From assembly GCF_000346485.2 (NCBI RefSeq), contig NZ_KQ976354.1:248001-312000 (forward strand): DNA of 64,000 nucleotides. Reading direction: 5' to 3'. The stretch comes from Scytonema hofmannii PCC 7110. Its GTDB lineage: Bacteria; Cyanobacteriota; Cyanobacteriia; Cyanobacteriales; Nostocaceae. Shown here piece by piece: positions 37,800 through 47,800 of the stretch. The notes beneath the pieces are model-generated. The model was not told the DNA's origin. It saw only the letters and a list, made by a program, of their open reading frames with translations, and ran no database searches. Numbering within the stretch: position 1 is the stretch's first letter; every line of letters starts with the position of its first letter. Both the position numbers and the translations under genes were made by a program.

Positions 37800-38040
37800 A
37801 GGTTCGGTGTTACACTAGCGCAAAATAGCCATGTTCCTCCCTCGACGCTTGGGACTGGCAAATCCCATTAAGTCATGATTTAAAAGCGGACTGAAATCCA
37901 ATTAATTGGATAACGTAGAATAAACAGTTCTACGCTGAGTCTTGGTGAAGTCAGTTAATCGAATTGCTCCGATTCACTACGAATTACTTCGTTTTGCGAA
38001 CTTCTCATAGTTTTTAGCCTCCGTTTTTCCATTTCTCCAA
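37800..38040 (-). ncRNA. Candidate IscB omega RNA (HEARO)
   Basis: IscB omega RNAs lie directly upstream of the gene with the guide at the 5' end; here the upstream region is about 440 gene-free bases. It holds structured sequence on the same strand: a perfect CGTAGAA-ctgttta-TTCTACG hairpin (37914-37934), the palindrome ATCCAATTAATTGGAT (37896-37911) and short CG-rich stems near 37961-37998. The GAGGGAGGAACATGGCTATT stretch and TGTAACACCGAACC near 37800-37845 look like conserved 3' parts. The 5' boundary and guide (beyond about 38010) are uncertain. Confidence 0.55.
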
Positions 38041-38250
38041 TATAACAATCCTAAACGCGGCAAATATCTACACACACTTTATACTTCAGCACCTCAATTA
38101 AAAGATTAGCATAAGTAACTAGTTTCTTTGTACTGTTTTTTTGCAGAAAAAGGATTAACCGTTTTCTTCTTACCCACGTACTCACCGTAGTTAAATATTA
38201 TTGAGATTCTCTGGCGTTTTATCAAATATGAATGGTTAAGCGGTATCAAC

Positions 38251-38544
38251 TTGAGCAATGCTAACCTAAGCGGTGCTAACCTGAGCGATACCGACCTGTT
38301 CGGTGCTAACCTGAGCGGTGCCTACCTAAGTAATGCTGATTTGAGGAATGCTTACCTCAGCTGTGCCTACCTAAGTGATGCCAACTTGAGCGGTGTTAAC
38401 CTATTTGATGCCAACCTAAGTGATGCTATTGTTGTTAATGCCTTGTTCGGAAGGAATGAAGGTCTTACAGAGGATATGAAGCATGACTTAGAGCAACGAG
38501 GCGCAATTTTTGGCGATCGTCCTCCGGTTTTGACTCCACACTAA
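38251..38544 (+). CDS. Pentapeptide-repeat protein (N-terminally truncated or TTG start)
   Basis: 97 residues with about eleven A(N/D)LSx repeats ([20 protein letters not shown]...), then a non-repeat tail [20 protein letters not shown] typical of cyanobacterial family members. The repeat pattern continues in frame upstream (LSGIN) to a stop at about 38190 without an ATG, so the 5' end is probably lost or a TTG/ATT is used. Forms a right-handed beta-helix; function unknown. Confidence 0.75.
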   Translation: MSNANLSGANLSDTDLFGANLSGAYLSNADLRNAYLSCAYLSDANLSGVNLFDANLSDAIVVNALFGRNEGLTEDMKHDLEQRGAIFGDRPPVLTPH

Positions 38545-38743
38545 AAAGCGAGTGCGCGGAACGGTATAAACCCCTGGCAATTAAGTTATTTCAACAGCAA
38601 TAATAATCCCGCCGGATTGGTGGGGGTTGTGTTGAGGGAGGAAGTTCAACTACTTCGCTAGTTTTTACTGGTTCAACGGGTTATGGCTGATTAAACTCAA
38701 TCACTCAATGAACTGCTTCAAGTGGCTCAGAATCAATTCAGGG

Positions 38744-39679
38744 TCATAAGGTAGATTCCAACGCTGCTCGATCCCAATTTCCTAAATTTGCACCTGCATC
38801 ATAAGTACTTTGCAAAAAGGCAAGGATGACTGCATCCGGATCGTCAGATCGCCGCACTGCTTCGTATGGCAAAATGAACTCTCGCATCTGAGAACTGTAA
38901 AATGCTTCCTTTGGTTGGATGGGGTAATCTTTAAATCCCTCCGGTTCGGGGTAAGCATAGGAGTAAAAAATAGGTTCTGTTACTGCTCCACCACCTAGCC
39001 AAAACCCACAGCTGCTCACCTCATGGGAGTAAGCCTCTCGTGTTACCCAATCCGCCATGTTTGGAACTCCACCTGGATGCTCTGGAGCACGATATCCAGA
39101 GAAGCGGGTAACAGCTAAGTCAAAGCTGCCCCAGAAAAAGTGTACAGGGCTACATTTACCAATGAAACGCGAGCGAAATATTTTCATGACTCGATCTGCT
39201 TGCACCAGAAGACGCCAAAACCTCTTTGCGTACTCCGGATCGTAAGCTGTATGTGTACGATCGCGATTAAAGGGAATTGGCCGATCTACTTCTTGTGGCA
39301 TTGTCCAAATCCGAACAGAAATGCCGATTGCGTTCAGCGTACTCATAACTTCCTGGTAGAAGTCAGCTACAGAGCGAGGAACAAGCGCGATTGTTCGGGT
39401 AATGCCGTCGCTAGTTTCGATTTGTAACTGATGCTCAAAAAAGTCAAAGCTAATCTCCAAGGTGCTTGTTTTGTAAGGAATTGAAGAGGTTGTTAGCCCA
39501 CGCGGAGTTACATACAGAGTAGAGTGCCACCAGTGGTTAATTTTGGGAGCTAGCGCCATCCGAATTTTACCAACGATTTGAGTCCACATATGCAGAGTTG
39601 CATATGTATTTTGCCATGTTGCAAGAGGCAAACTGGGCCAGATGGGATCGCTAAGTGTGCCACGAACAGGTTCTACCAT
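38744..39679 (-). CDS. DUF5996 family protein
   Basis: 311 residues from ATG 39679. Characteristic stretches: WPSLPLATWQNTYATLHMWTQ, RTHTAYDPEYAKRFWRLLVQ, FRSRFIGKCSPVHFFWGSFD, RAPEHPGG and the C-terminal EAFYSSQMREFILPYEAVR. Conserved uncharacterised protein; no signal peptide. Single gene, little else in the neighbourhood. Confidence 0.88.
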   Translation of the reverse strand: MVEPVRGTLSDPIWPSLPLATWQNTYATLHMWTQIVGKIRMALAPKINHWWHSTLYVTPRGLTTSSIPYKTSTLEISFDFFEHQLQIETSDGITRTIALVPRSVADFYQEVMSTLNAIGISVRIWTMPQEVDRPIPFNRDRTHTAYDPEYAKRFWRLLVQADRVMKIFRSRFIGKCSPVHFFWGSFDLAVTRFSGYRAPEHPGGVPNMADWVTREAYSHEVSSCGFWLGGGAVTEPIFYSYAYPEPEGFKDYPIQPKEAFYSSQMREFILPYEAVRRSDDPDAVILAFLQSTYDAGANLGNWDRAALESTL

Positions 39680-40046
39680 AACGGAAACCTCCATGTAGGG
39701 ATATGGGTAAGGGAGACTATTGAACGAAAATTACTATGGTTATGTGGGCTGAATGAACTGAAGATTGCCTGATTTTTCTGTGTACAGTGCGTACCCAATC
39801 GCTTATCTATTAAACCAGGTACAGCAGCCTAAGTTCTTTTTTTCATTGATTAATTTTGCTTATAACATTATTCGCATAATCACTCATGAAATATGCTGAA
39901 ACGAATTAGCATTGCCACGCATTGGAATATTTCGGAGTTAGAACTGCTTTACTGACAGGCAAAAAATCGTTAGCAATAGAGGGGCGATAAGCACTCTTTC
40001 GGCTTGCGCTTCGCGATACGGCAGTATAGCCGTTAGCGCTTACGCT

Positions 40047-40462
40047 ATCGCATTGACAAAATCTTACAGTCCATACTCTTGTTCTAGAAAAGCCAGTATT
40101 TTTTCTTGCCGAACGGTATTATATGTATCAAATTGCACTACAAAGTCTAAAAAATATACTGTAAATAAATATTTTTGGAGAATTACGGAATAGCGTCATT
40201 TCGCTTTGTAGGTAATTACAGACATAGGACTTACGCACGCTCTACGAATTCTTGGCGCTCTTGGCGTCTTGGCGGTTCGATAAATCAAGGTTTCTAGCAA
40301 TTTTTGCGTAAGTCCTGAGACAAATAAAAACGGGGTCAACTGATGAGAGGTTTGTACCTTTCTGGAAAAACCCCACACCTCAATAACTTTTTAATTTATT
40401 AACTTGAAAATCTTTATAATAATCCAGACCGCATTGCTAATAAAGTAGTGCGGTCTTATGAT
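40047..40462. repeat. Deleted second copy of the ParB-like cassette
   Basis: Matches the flanks of the 40982-42605 cassette. 40047-40130 equals its 3' end, including the last codons (LAFLEQEYGL), and 40130-40462 equals its upstream region through the CCGCA...TGCGG hairpin. The body of the gene (about 1.25 kb) is missing. Divergence of roughly one base in ten suggests an old duplication. Also carries the MITE at 40224-40317. The preceding bases (39695-40046) show nothing but short HIP1-rich repeats. Confidence 0.85.
40224..40317. mobile_element. MITE with AGGACTTACGCA terminal inverted repeats
   Basis: 94 bp. Ends AGGACTTACGCA and TGCGTAAGTCCT, target duplication GACA at 40220-40223 and 40318-40321. 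The paralogous sequence at 42441-42460 is the empty site (single GACA at 42450-42453), which proves insertion. It carries the CTTGGCGTCTTGGCGG repeat internally. No transposase. Confidence 0.92.
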
Positions 40463-40679
40463 TTCTAACCCCGGATTTCTCACAAAATTTGAAGAAACAG
40501 GTGAAATGAGAAAAGATGACAGAGGTTTTGAAGTAGGCGATAATCTTCGATTAGTTGAAGTTGACCCCGACAAAAACTTAGAACCTACTGGGAGAGTTGC
40601 ACGATATAAAATCACCTACATCCTAAGAAGTGAGCAATGGGGCATACTGCCAGAGTACGCGATACTAGCAATTAAATAA
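40458..40679 (+). CDS. DUF3850-like (ASCH/PUA) protein, possibly truncated
   Basis: 73 residues. RKDDRGFEVGDNLRLVEVDP then TGRVARYKITYIL and LPEYAILAI match the C-terminal two thirds of DUF3850 domains, which bind RNA or DNA ends. The usual beginning (HELKTWPEFFEAI-like) is absent; the N-terminus comes from the duplicated upstream region. It may be a remnant. Confidence 0.6.
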   Translation: MISNPGFLTKFEETGEMRKDDRGFEVGDNLRLVEVDPDKNLEPTGRVARYKITYILRSEQWGILPEYAILAIK

Positions 40680-40688
40680 CCAGTAAAT

Positions 40689-40805
40689 ATGAGACCAGAA
40701 ACCCGAACTGTACTGCTAAAAGCTTACGCGCAACTACACCAAATCATTGAGGATTTATATAACGCTCATGATAATGCAGCTGCAAATAACGATGATGAAG
40801 AGTAA
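40689..40805 (+). CDS. Small protein of 38 residues, function unknown
   Basis: MRPETRTVLLKAYAQLHQII then EDLYNAHDNAAANNDDEE, a helical acidic peptide starting 9 bases after the DUF3850-like stop. Probably co-transcribed with it. No strong ribosome site; plausible but weakly supported. Confidence 0.45.
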   Translation: MRPETRTVLLKAYAQLHQIIEDLYNAHDNAAANNDDEE

Positions 40806-40953
40806 CCGTTCAGGGGGGAGTGCTCCAGCAACGCAAAGCTGAAAAATCATCTCCAGCAATTATACTACATTGACTACAAGGACTTCTCTACCTTAAGGCA
40901 ATAAAGCTGTGAGTGCTTCTCTGTATCTTAACCACAGTTTTTGCTATACCTCA

Positions 40954-40978
40954 CCGAAAGGCCAAAATGACCCTTCGG
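40954..40978. repeat. Palindromic repeat CCGAAAGG-ccaaaatga-CCCTTCGG
   Basis: 25 bp, copy of the family found twice inside the ParB-like gene (41644-41668 and 41746-41770), here outside a gene just after its 3' end. The gap 40806-40999 otherwise starts with a GTAACCGTTCAGGG repeat (also near 8691) and shows nothing else. Confidence 0.85.
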
Positions 40979-40999
40979 TAATATCGCATCAACAAAATC

Positions 41000-42274
41000 T
41001 TACAATCCATACTCTTGTTCTAGAAAAGCCAGCATTCTTTCTTGCTTGGCGGTAAGATTTGATGGATCGGAAATCCTTGCCAATGCCTCTACCACAGCCA
41101 CATGAGTCAGCTCGTACTCTTTGTAAATTTTGTCACTCAGTTGTCGAATGCGATGGCAGTTTTGAGCAGCACGCACTTCACACTTGACATAGACTGGCTC
41201 TAAGTTTTCTGGTTTGACTGTAGGAAAATCCATTTTCCAAGTTTGGATGTAACAACTGTGTAAATTAACTTCTTTGATTATGCCCCAGCATTTGGAGAAC
41301 TTTTTCAATTCGGGATCGCCTTGAGCAACAATTTGACAAATTTCCCCTACACGTCGAGGGTTGGGTACGCGCTGTTTATTTTTGATTTGTTGCGTGATAT
41401 CCAAAGAATTACGTTTATTCTTTAAAAACAGCTGTGCGGCTTCTTTGCCTTCATCCCTTACGATCCTAGCCAAGGACAAAGTGTCTTTTTTGGTCAGTCC
41501 TGCGGTACGAGTTAAGATGGAGTGTTTGAGATCTTCCCCCAACACCTGAGCTATGATATCCAGTGCTGTAGTGAATTGAGCATCTCGCTTGATAGTACGC
41601 TCGCCAACTTTGTGTTGCTCAGCCAAAGTTTTTGCTGTGCTCTCCGAAGGGTCAAAATGGCCCTTCGGTAAATTCACATTCTCAGGTTCTTCTTTCGATA
41701 GGAAACTTTTGTCCTTTGGTGGGTTCTTCTTCTGAGGTTCTTCTTCCGAAGGGTCAAAATGGCCCTTCGGTAAATTCTGTTTGAGATTATTCTCTTTATT
41801 GCCCTTCAAATGCAAGTAGCGCTTACCTCTGAGATAACTTGCTGTCTCTGGTGTCACGTTGCGCCGTCCTAACTGATGGTTGGCAATCCAACATATAGCT
41901 GCGTCTTTACTTGGCAAGTCTATCTCTACTGTCTCATAGTGCATTTGAAGACGAGTACATATTTCATAGCGATTGTGTCCATCTAATAAAATACTTGTGC
42001 CTTTCCACACTATGAGAGGATCGAGACAGCCAAATTCCTGAAGGTTTGCTTCGAGTTGTAATTTTTCTTCAAATGACAGTGGTGGAATGAGATTTTTGAA
42101 TTCAGGATCGATTTTCAGTATCCAGTAGGATTGTCGTGACTCAAATACTTTCCGAGCGATCGTTGCAGATGTTGTGGGTGACTCCCCATATATCCAAGAG
42201 TCATCTACAAAAAATGAATGCACAGATCTGTGTTCAGCAGACGAATTGTCTGCTAACCTATACTTATAATTCAT
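41000..42274 (-). CDS. ParB-N-domain (ParB/Srx fold) protein
   Basis: 424 residues. The ParB/sulfiredoxin-like domain is at about 50-130: IPPLSFEEKLQLEANLQEFG, PLIVWKGTSILLDGHNRYEI and a following IANHQLGRRNVTPE helix, as in ParB-like plasmid and phage proteins. The middle (about 160-215) is a low-complexity Lys/Pro/Glu linker holding two LPKGHFDPSE inserts; then an HTH-like KTLAEQHKVGERTIKRDAQF and a C-terminal helical region. Probably a DNA-binding regulator or partition-like protein of an old plasmid or integrative element. Cassette exists in a decayed second copy. Confidence 0.82.
   Translation of the reverse strand: MNYKYRLADNSSAEHRSVHSFFVDDSWIYGESPTTSATIARKVFESRQSYWILKIDPEFKNLIPPLSFEEKLQLEANLQEFGCLDPLIVWKGTSILLDGHNRYEICTRLQMHYETVEIDLPSKDAAICWIANHQLGRRNVTPETASYLRGKRYLHLKGNKENNLKQNLPKGHFDPSEEEPQKKNPPKDKSFLSKEEPENVNLPKGHFDPSESTAKTLAEQHKVGERTIKRDAQFTTALDIIAQVLGEDLKHSILTRTAGLTKKDTLSLARIVRDEGKEAAQLFLKNKRNSLDITQQIKNKQRVPNPRRVGEICQIVAQGDPELKKFSKCWGIIKEVNLHSCYIQTWKMDFPTVKPENLEPVYVKCEVRAAQNCHRIRQLSDKIYKEYELTHVAVVEALARISDPSNLTAKQERMLAFLEQEYGL
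41644..41770. repeat. Two in-frame copies of the CCGAAGGG palindrome
   Basis: CCGAAGGG-tcaaaatgg-CCCTTCGG at 41644-41668 and 41746-41770, each read as NLPKGHFDPSE on the minus strand in the ParB-like gene. Confidence 0.9.
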
Positions 42275-42811
42275 TTAGTACGTGTCTCCGTCTTAGCTGT
42301 TCGGAAATACTGCCCCTGGAGTTGCCGATCGCGAGGGGTCTTTCAAATAGATTGTATCGAATTGTACCACAAAATTTTGAAAATATACTGTAAATAAATA
42401 TTTTTGAAGAATTACGGAATGGTGGCATTTCATTTTGTAGGTAATTACAGACAAATAAAAACGGGGTCAACCGATGAAAGGTCAATATCTTAAATCTGGA
42501 AAAACCCCACAACTCAATAACTTTTTAATTTATTAACTTGAAAATCTTTATAAGAATTCAGACCGCACTACTTAATAAAGTAATGCGGTATTATAATTTT
42601 TGATATAATTGAAAACTTAGGTAAATATTACTTTAAGTTTTTTACAAAGTTGTGTTTTTACAATAAGGTAGAGTTGGTTTACATTCTTTACCAGGGTATG
42701 AAAAGTTTTATGACAATCGGGGAATGTATGATTTAGGTCTCGATGAAGATTTAGATGAGCTAGTATATTTCGAGTATGGAATTTGGCGTCAACGCTTACC
42801 CTGAGGTGAAA
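42275..42811. other. Gap with cassette upstream region and a gene tail
   Basis: Holds the presumed promoter of the ParB-like gene, the CCGCA...TGCGG hairpin (about 42562-42587), and at 42667-42804 a frame ending LHSLPGYEKFYDNRG / LDELVYFEYGIWRQRLP that looks like the last 45 codons of a lost gene. Confidence 0.4.
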
Positions 42812-43309
42812 ATGGACAACCTAAAAGAACAACTCTATTCAGTCTCCAGTCCTCTCGACTTATTAGTTGACTCTAACTATATGTCGCAGGCAATAGCAGA
42901 CGAAGGAGAAGTTGGAGGCAACATCGGTGCCGGATTGGACTGGGGATTGCTTATGGGTTCATTATTATCCGATTTACCCCTACTTGGACGCCTGACCACT
43001 CTACGTATATCGCTTAACCGTGAAGCACGACTAACTATCGAAGCTCTGAATTTGGGAGATGGAACTAAACAGATAACACGAACGGCGAGAGCGTGTATAA
43101 AAAATAGATTGTTGTCCCCGACAGAAGCAGCTATTCCTCATATAAAAGCTGTCTTGTTACAAGATAATTTATATACCGAAGAGTATATATCTAACAGGCA
43201 AGTTTTAAAATCTTTACTTAAAGAACTTCTCACAGATTCCGACAGAGAAGAAATCGCTACAGCAGGAGCTAGTTTAATCCGCACACAAATTCTCTCTCAA
43301 CTGAACTAG
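42812..43309 (+). CDS. Hypothetical helical protein
   Basis: 165 residues from ATG 42812, which has GAGGTGA at 42803-42809; ATG 42776 is a weaker alternative. Predicted mostly helical: NLKEQLYSVSSPLDLLVDS, then GLLMGSLLSDLPLLGRLTTL and AVLLQDNLYTEEYIS. No domain recognised. Followed by 100 bases with a short gene tail (STELAAVAYKDLGKAK) and ATCTAAA repeats (43367-43401). Confidence 0.6.
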   Translation: MDNLKEQLYSVSSPLDLLVDSNYMSQAIADEGEVGGNIGAGLDWGLLMGSLLSDLPLLGRLTTLRISLNREARLTIEALNLGDGTKQITRTARACIKNRLLSPTEAAIPHIKAVLLQDNLYTEEYISNRQVLKSLLKELLTDSDREEIATAGASLIRTQILSQLN

Positions 43310-43410
43310 CGGCTGTTGCTTACAAAGATCTAGGCAAAGCAAAAGATGCAACTTTTGAAGACTTTCAATCTAAAATCTAAAATCTAAAATCTAAAGTCCA
43401 AAATAGTCTT

Positions 43411-44832
43411 ATGCCAGAAGAAAAGACATATTTAGAGTTTTCAGACGCTAATGGAGGCTCCCATAAGTTTTATGAAGTGTTAGTTCGAGATAACGAATTA
43501 ACGATTCGTTACGGTCGTATTGGCGATTCAGGACAAACTCAAACGAAAACTTATCCCACTCCAGACAAAGCTAAAGCGGAAGCTAGTAAGAAGGTTAAAG
43601 AAAAACTCAGTAAAGGCTACGAACTAGCCGTCATGGGTGTTCGCCAGAAACGTCCCGTGACGCGCCGTCAAGTTACCAGTACCACCTCCACAGCACTCCA
43701 AGCTCCAATTCTTTGGAAGTTTGCTTCCAATTCAGCAGCTTTTGGGATTTTCATTGATGCTAAACTATGCTGGATGGGGAATCAAGATGGTCAAGTTTTT
43801 GCGTTGAATCATCAAGGTAAAGTTGTGAATCGGTTTAAGCTTCCCGATGGTGTTAAATGCTTAGTTGCTGATGATGTTTGGATTTATGCTGGCTGTGATG
43901 ATGGTAATGTTTACGACTTGACTGGCAAATTACCACGTCTTAGTTACAAAATAGATGAGAATGTGGATATTTTTTGGTTGGATATTAAAGATGGTTTACT
44001 AGCTGTCTCTGATGCTAGTGGTGGTGTAACGACAATTGACCATGATGATGAGTCACAGTGGACTCGTCTCAGTCAGGGGGATGATGGTTGGATGGTGCGC
44101 TGCGACGAATCGAGAATCTATCACGGTCATAGTAAAGGCATAACTGTGTACGATCGCTCTGAAGGACGGATGTTATGGCATCAAAAAACTCAAGGTAGTG
44201 TATTATTTGGCTGGCAAGAAGCATCAGCTGTCTATGCAGGGACAAGCAACCATAAAGTCTACTGCTTTAGTAAAGACGGGGAAATTGGTTCAGTCTACAA
44301 ATGTGATGCAGCAGTTTACTCTTGCGCTACTGCTCTTAACGGTCAGTATGTCTTTGCTGGAGACAACAGTTCCTCTATTTACTGCTTCAATCAGGGAGGA
44401 GAACGTCTTTGGAAACTCTCTACTGGGTGCGGTTCGGCTTTATCCATGCAGTTTCTCGATCGCCGTGTTTATATTGTGACTACAGATGGTTATTTAGCTT
44501 GCATTGATACAAGTGAGACTGCGATCGGATCTGCTCAAACTGGTACAGTTCCAGAAACAGCAGTTATTCAAGCACCACTAGGTGAAGGAGATGCACCATC
44601 TGCTGTTTTAGAAAGTACGACAGATACAAGCTCTGGAGTAATTGTTGAGTGCTTTAGGGAAGGAACTAAATTGAGAGTTCGTGTTGTTTCTCCGGGATAC
44701 AATTCCAATTGGAAAGTGCAATTTCCAAAAGATATCCGTATTGAGGGTGAGCGTTACCTTGTTCAAGAAATACGCGAATCTGCTAGTGGCGGATTTTACC
44801 GTGCTTATGGTGATATTCAAAAATTAGTTTAG
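43411..44832 (+). CDS. WGR domain + beta-propeller protein
   Basis: 473 residues. The WGR domain is at about 1-80 (YLEFSDANGGSHKFYEVLV, then TIRYGRIGDSGQTQTK, AEASKKVKEKLSKGY), known from PARPs and bacterial DNA-repair or conflict proteins as a DNA-end-binding module. Residues 95-370 form six to seven PQQ/WD-like blades (GNQDGQVFALNHQGKVV, AGCDDGNVYDLTGKLP, AGDNSSSIYCF). A C-terminal domain (about 400-473) is unrecognised. No enzyme domain. Convergent with the caspase-hydrolase gene; only 32 bases between stops. Confidence 0.85.
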   Translation: MPEEKTYLEFSDANGGSHKFYEVLVRDNELTIRYGRIGDSGQTQTKTYPTPDKAKAEASKKVKEKLSKGYELAVMGVRQKRPVTRRQVTSTTSTALQAPILWKFASNSAAFGIFIDAKLCWMGNQDGQVFALNHQGKVVNRFKLPDGVKCLVADDVWIYAGCDDGNVYDLTGKLPRLSYKIDENVDIFWLDIKDGLLAVSDASGGVTTIDHDDESQWTRLSQGDDGWMVRCDESRIYHGHSKGITVYDRSEGRMLWHQKTQGSVLFGWQEASAVYAGTSNHKVYCFSKDGEIGSVYKCDAAVYSCATALNGQYVFAGDNSSSIYCFNQGGERLWKLSTGCGSALSMQFLDRRVYIVTTDGYLACIDTSETAIGSAQTGTVPETAVIQAPLGEGDAPSAVLESTTDTSSGVIVECFREGTKLRVRVVSPGYNSNWKVQFPKDIRIEGERYLVQEIRESASGGFYRAYGDIQKLV

Positions 44833-44864
44833 CTTAACTGTCTCAAACCTTAATTTAATTGGTA

Positions 44865-47800
44865 TCATTCCCGTAGATTCTGGCTGGGTTGAGTTTGATG
44901 AATAGGTTGAGTGTTGTTGAATTGCTTCAATACCTGTAAGCTGAGAATGGCAGCTACTAATGCCCCAAACAACCTAAAAATCCACCATTTCAATGGTTTC
45001 TTTTCTGGAGAATCATTAATATTATTAACTACAGTATTTTCTGCTTCAGTGCTTGTACTTGCAAAGTCAGATGTGTTTTGTAGGGCTTGAACTATTGCCT
45101 GAGAGAGCGCAGTTAACCCCACTGACTCAGTAAAGTAACCGAAGCGATCGCAACCTACTTCTTGAATTTGCGGTTGTGAATTTCTCTCCATACTGATACT
45201 TTTTATACTTTTTACTGTGACGGCGATGTCATTGGGTTGACTGAAAAAAGGCACTACTACAGCTTTACGAAATAATTTTTGCATGAGCCGTTCTAAGGGA
45301 CTTGAATTTTGATTGGCGTCTGCTTTCAGAGCAGAGGGAATAATAGATGCATTCCCAGCAATAATTGAGTAAGGTATTTTCGGGTCGGGGCTGGCTGCTA
45401 ATTTTTGCAAGAACTGAGAACTGGGATGCATCTGCTCTAAGGAAATATCAACGGTTTCCATCCCATCAGCAAATTTGTTAATTGCCTTGAGCAACATCCC
45501 GATTGCTGATGCTGACCAAGTAAATTCTGACAGATCATTTAAACCAATGCTTAAGGTAGCTAATGCCCAATCTTGAACTGTAGACCAAGGAACGCCAGCA
45601 TTGGGTGTACCTACCATAATTAAATGCTGAACGACCTGGTTACCTCCTTCTTGCTCAATAAACCAACGAGAAACCAACCCTCCCATTGAGTGAGCGATAA
45701 TGTGCAAAGTTTTCCCGCGATCGTCCCCTAAACCTACAGCTTGGAGTTTCTGCTTCAGGAATCTGGCATTCTGTTCAATTGAGATATTCAAATTCTCATA
45801 ATCATAAGTGAGAACTAGGTCATACAGTTCAGCAAGCGGTTTTTCGACTCCATCGACTTCAACCTTGGCTGAGTGCATACTGGAAACCCAGCTTTGACTG
45901 TTACCAATCATACCGTGAATATACAGGACTATTCGCTTGGCTTGGGCAACCCGCATCTTGACTTGCTCAATTTGTGTTGTGTATTCTACAACTCCTTCTG
46001 GAGTGACATCCGCTACCGCCAAAATTGGGTCATTAAACTCCAACCCCAGTTGTTGAGACACGACTTTTTGGAAGAAAATCCGAATGGAACCTCCCAAGCT
46101 GCGGCTACCTTCACTTATTGGTTCCGTTAACCGTTCCAATAAAATCTCTGTTTTGCCCTCTGGGGTTGTACAAGCACGTCCCAAGGGAAGGAAAAATTCA
46201 CCATCGTAGCTAATGGGTAACAGTTGCTCGTTGGATGCAAGGGGTATATCAACAATGACTTTCAGGGGATTGTTAGGTGTAACAATTGATGGGTTTTCGA
46301 CCTCAGTAAATTCCAACACGCTCAATCCGGGGTCAGTTCCCCGACTAGTAGTGAACTGGAAGGGCTGAACTCCCGGATGGTCTGCCCGCAGTATTGTTGG
46401 TAACATATGGTTGCCCAAATCGCGGGTTGATTGGGTGACTGTGGTCAAACGTGCCTTGGCTCTAAATTCAGAATGTGCGTATAATCTAACGTCTTCTCTC
46501 AGAAAAGCCGACTCGTCCCCTCTGGGAATAGGAGTTGTGTGCAGAGGACGCACGGTAGTCATGCTAATTTGACTAGTTACCCAATCGTCATATATTTCGT
46601 CTTCTTCTGGTCTGCTGCGGAGATCGCGAGATGGAATTCTTTGCATTAAGCGGTTTAGGGTACCATGACCGCGACGGGGTGTAGGCGAAACCCGTTGGGG
46701 TAGGTCAAGTTCCGGTTGTTCGAGCAAAGTCGCATCAAATTCTGTCGTGCAGACAATGAGTTTGAGAATATCTTTAACTTCCGTAATCCCTGCGTTCTGC
46801 CATAGTTGTTTTGGAACCGATGGATAAATTGGATTTCCTCGATTTACCGATGCTTCATCTCCTACTTGTCCGCTTGGTTGTAACCAAATTCCTCCTCCAT
46901 CTAACAACTCAGCTGTGACTGCATAACGATCGTTCAAATCAAGCAGGGCGCAATAAAGTGGTTCTTGAGTGGTATTTTTCAGCTTAATTTTAAATGTGGG
47001 CTGTCTCCACTTGCCATTTTCTTGTTGATATTCTAAGCGAATTTGAAGATCGGACAATGGTTGCCCATTTTGCTGGTAAATCAGCATTTCTACGGCATCA
47101 GGACGAATCCGGCTGGTGGCTGGGCTGGAAAGTTCAGCGATATTCATCCAACGGGTAATGTGTTCTAATCGTTGGATCGCCTGCAAACTTGTGGCGTTGG
47201 TGTAACCTAAAATTGGAGCAACTAAGGGACGGTCGTCTGCTGGTCGTGTAATTAAATATTTATCATCACGGGCAAGTAATTTAAACTCGGCAGTTTCAGG
47301 TGTTGCTACTTCCCGGACGTAAAGTGAGGGTTGATTGCGTGCAGCAGTGAGCAGGGTGGCATGAGCTAATTCTACTCCTGCAAGTTCTCCTTCTAAGAGA
47401 ACTCCTTTAGATGGTAGGGGCAGACTGGTGACCACTGCTTTTAACGTCATTTCCGGATTTAAATCCCCGACGCCACTTATTCTTACTTGACTCAATTGTG
47501 GCATCACTTCCAAGATTGTTGCTTCACCTACTGCCGTTGATAATTGGCGAAGTTCCTCTGTGGGTGTGTCAAAGGGAAATAATGCAAGTATCGTTGTCTC
47601 ATCCCCAACTGGTTGAGAAATGCCATGAACAGCACCGCCATCGATCGCCCAGCCGTAGTTTCTATCATAAAAGACAGTAAAGTAGGGTGTACGGTGAGCG
47701 ATCGCACCTCCCAAAAAAGGTTGGTCTAAGTCACTCAACTCCGTAGCTTCGATTTGTGGAGATTGTGCATCAACTTGACTGCGAACTAGGGCATTGGTAC

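Noticed and set aside
40196-40378. 60-codon minus-strand frame
   Set aside because: Spans the MITE insertion; a related frame in the paralogous region (42264-42512) is also not conserved.
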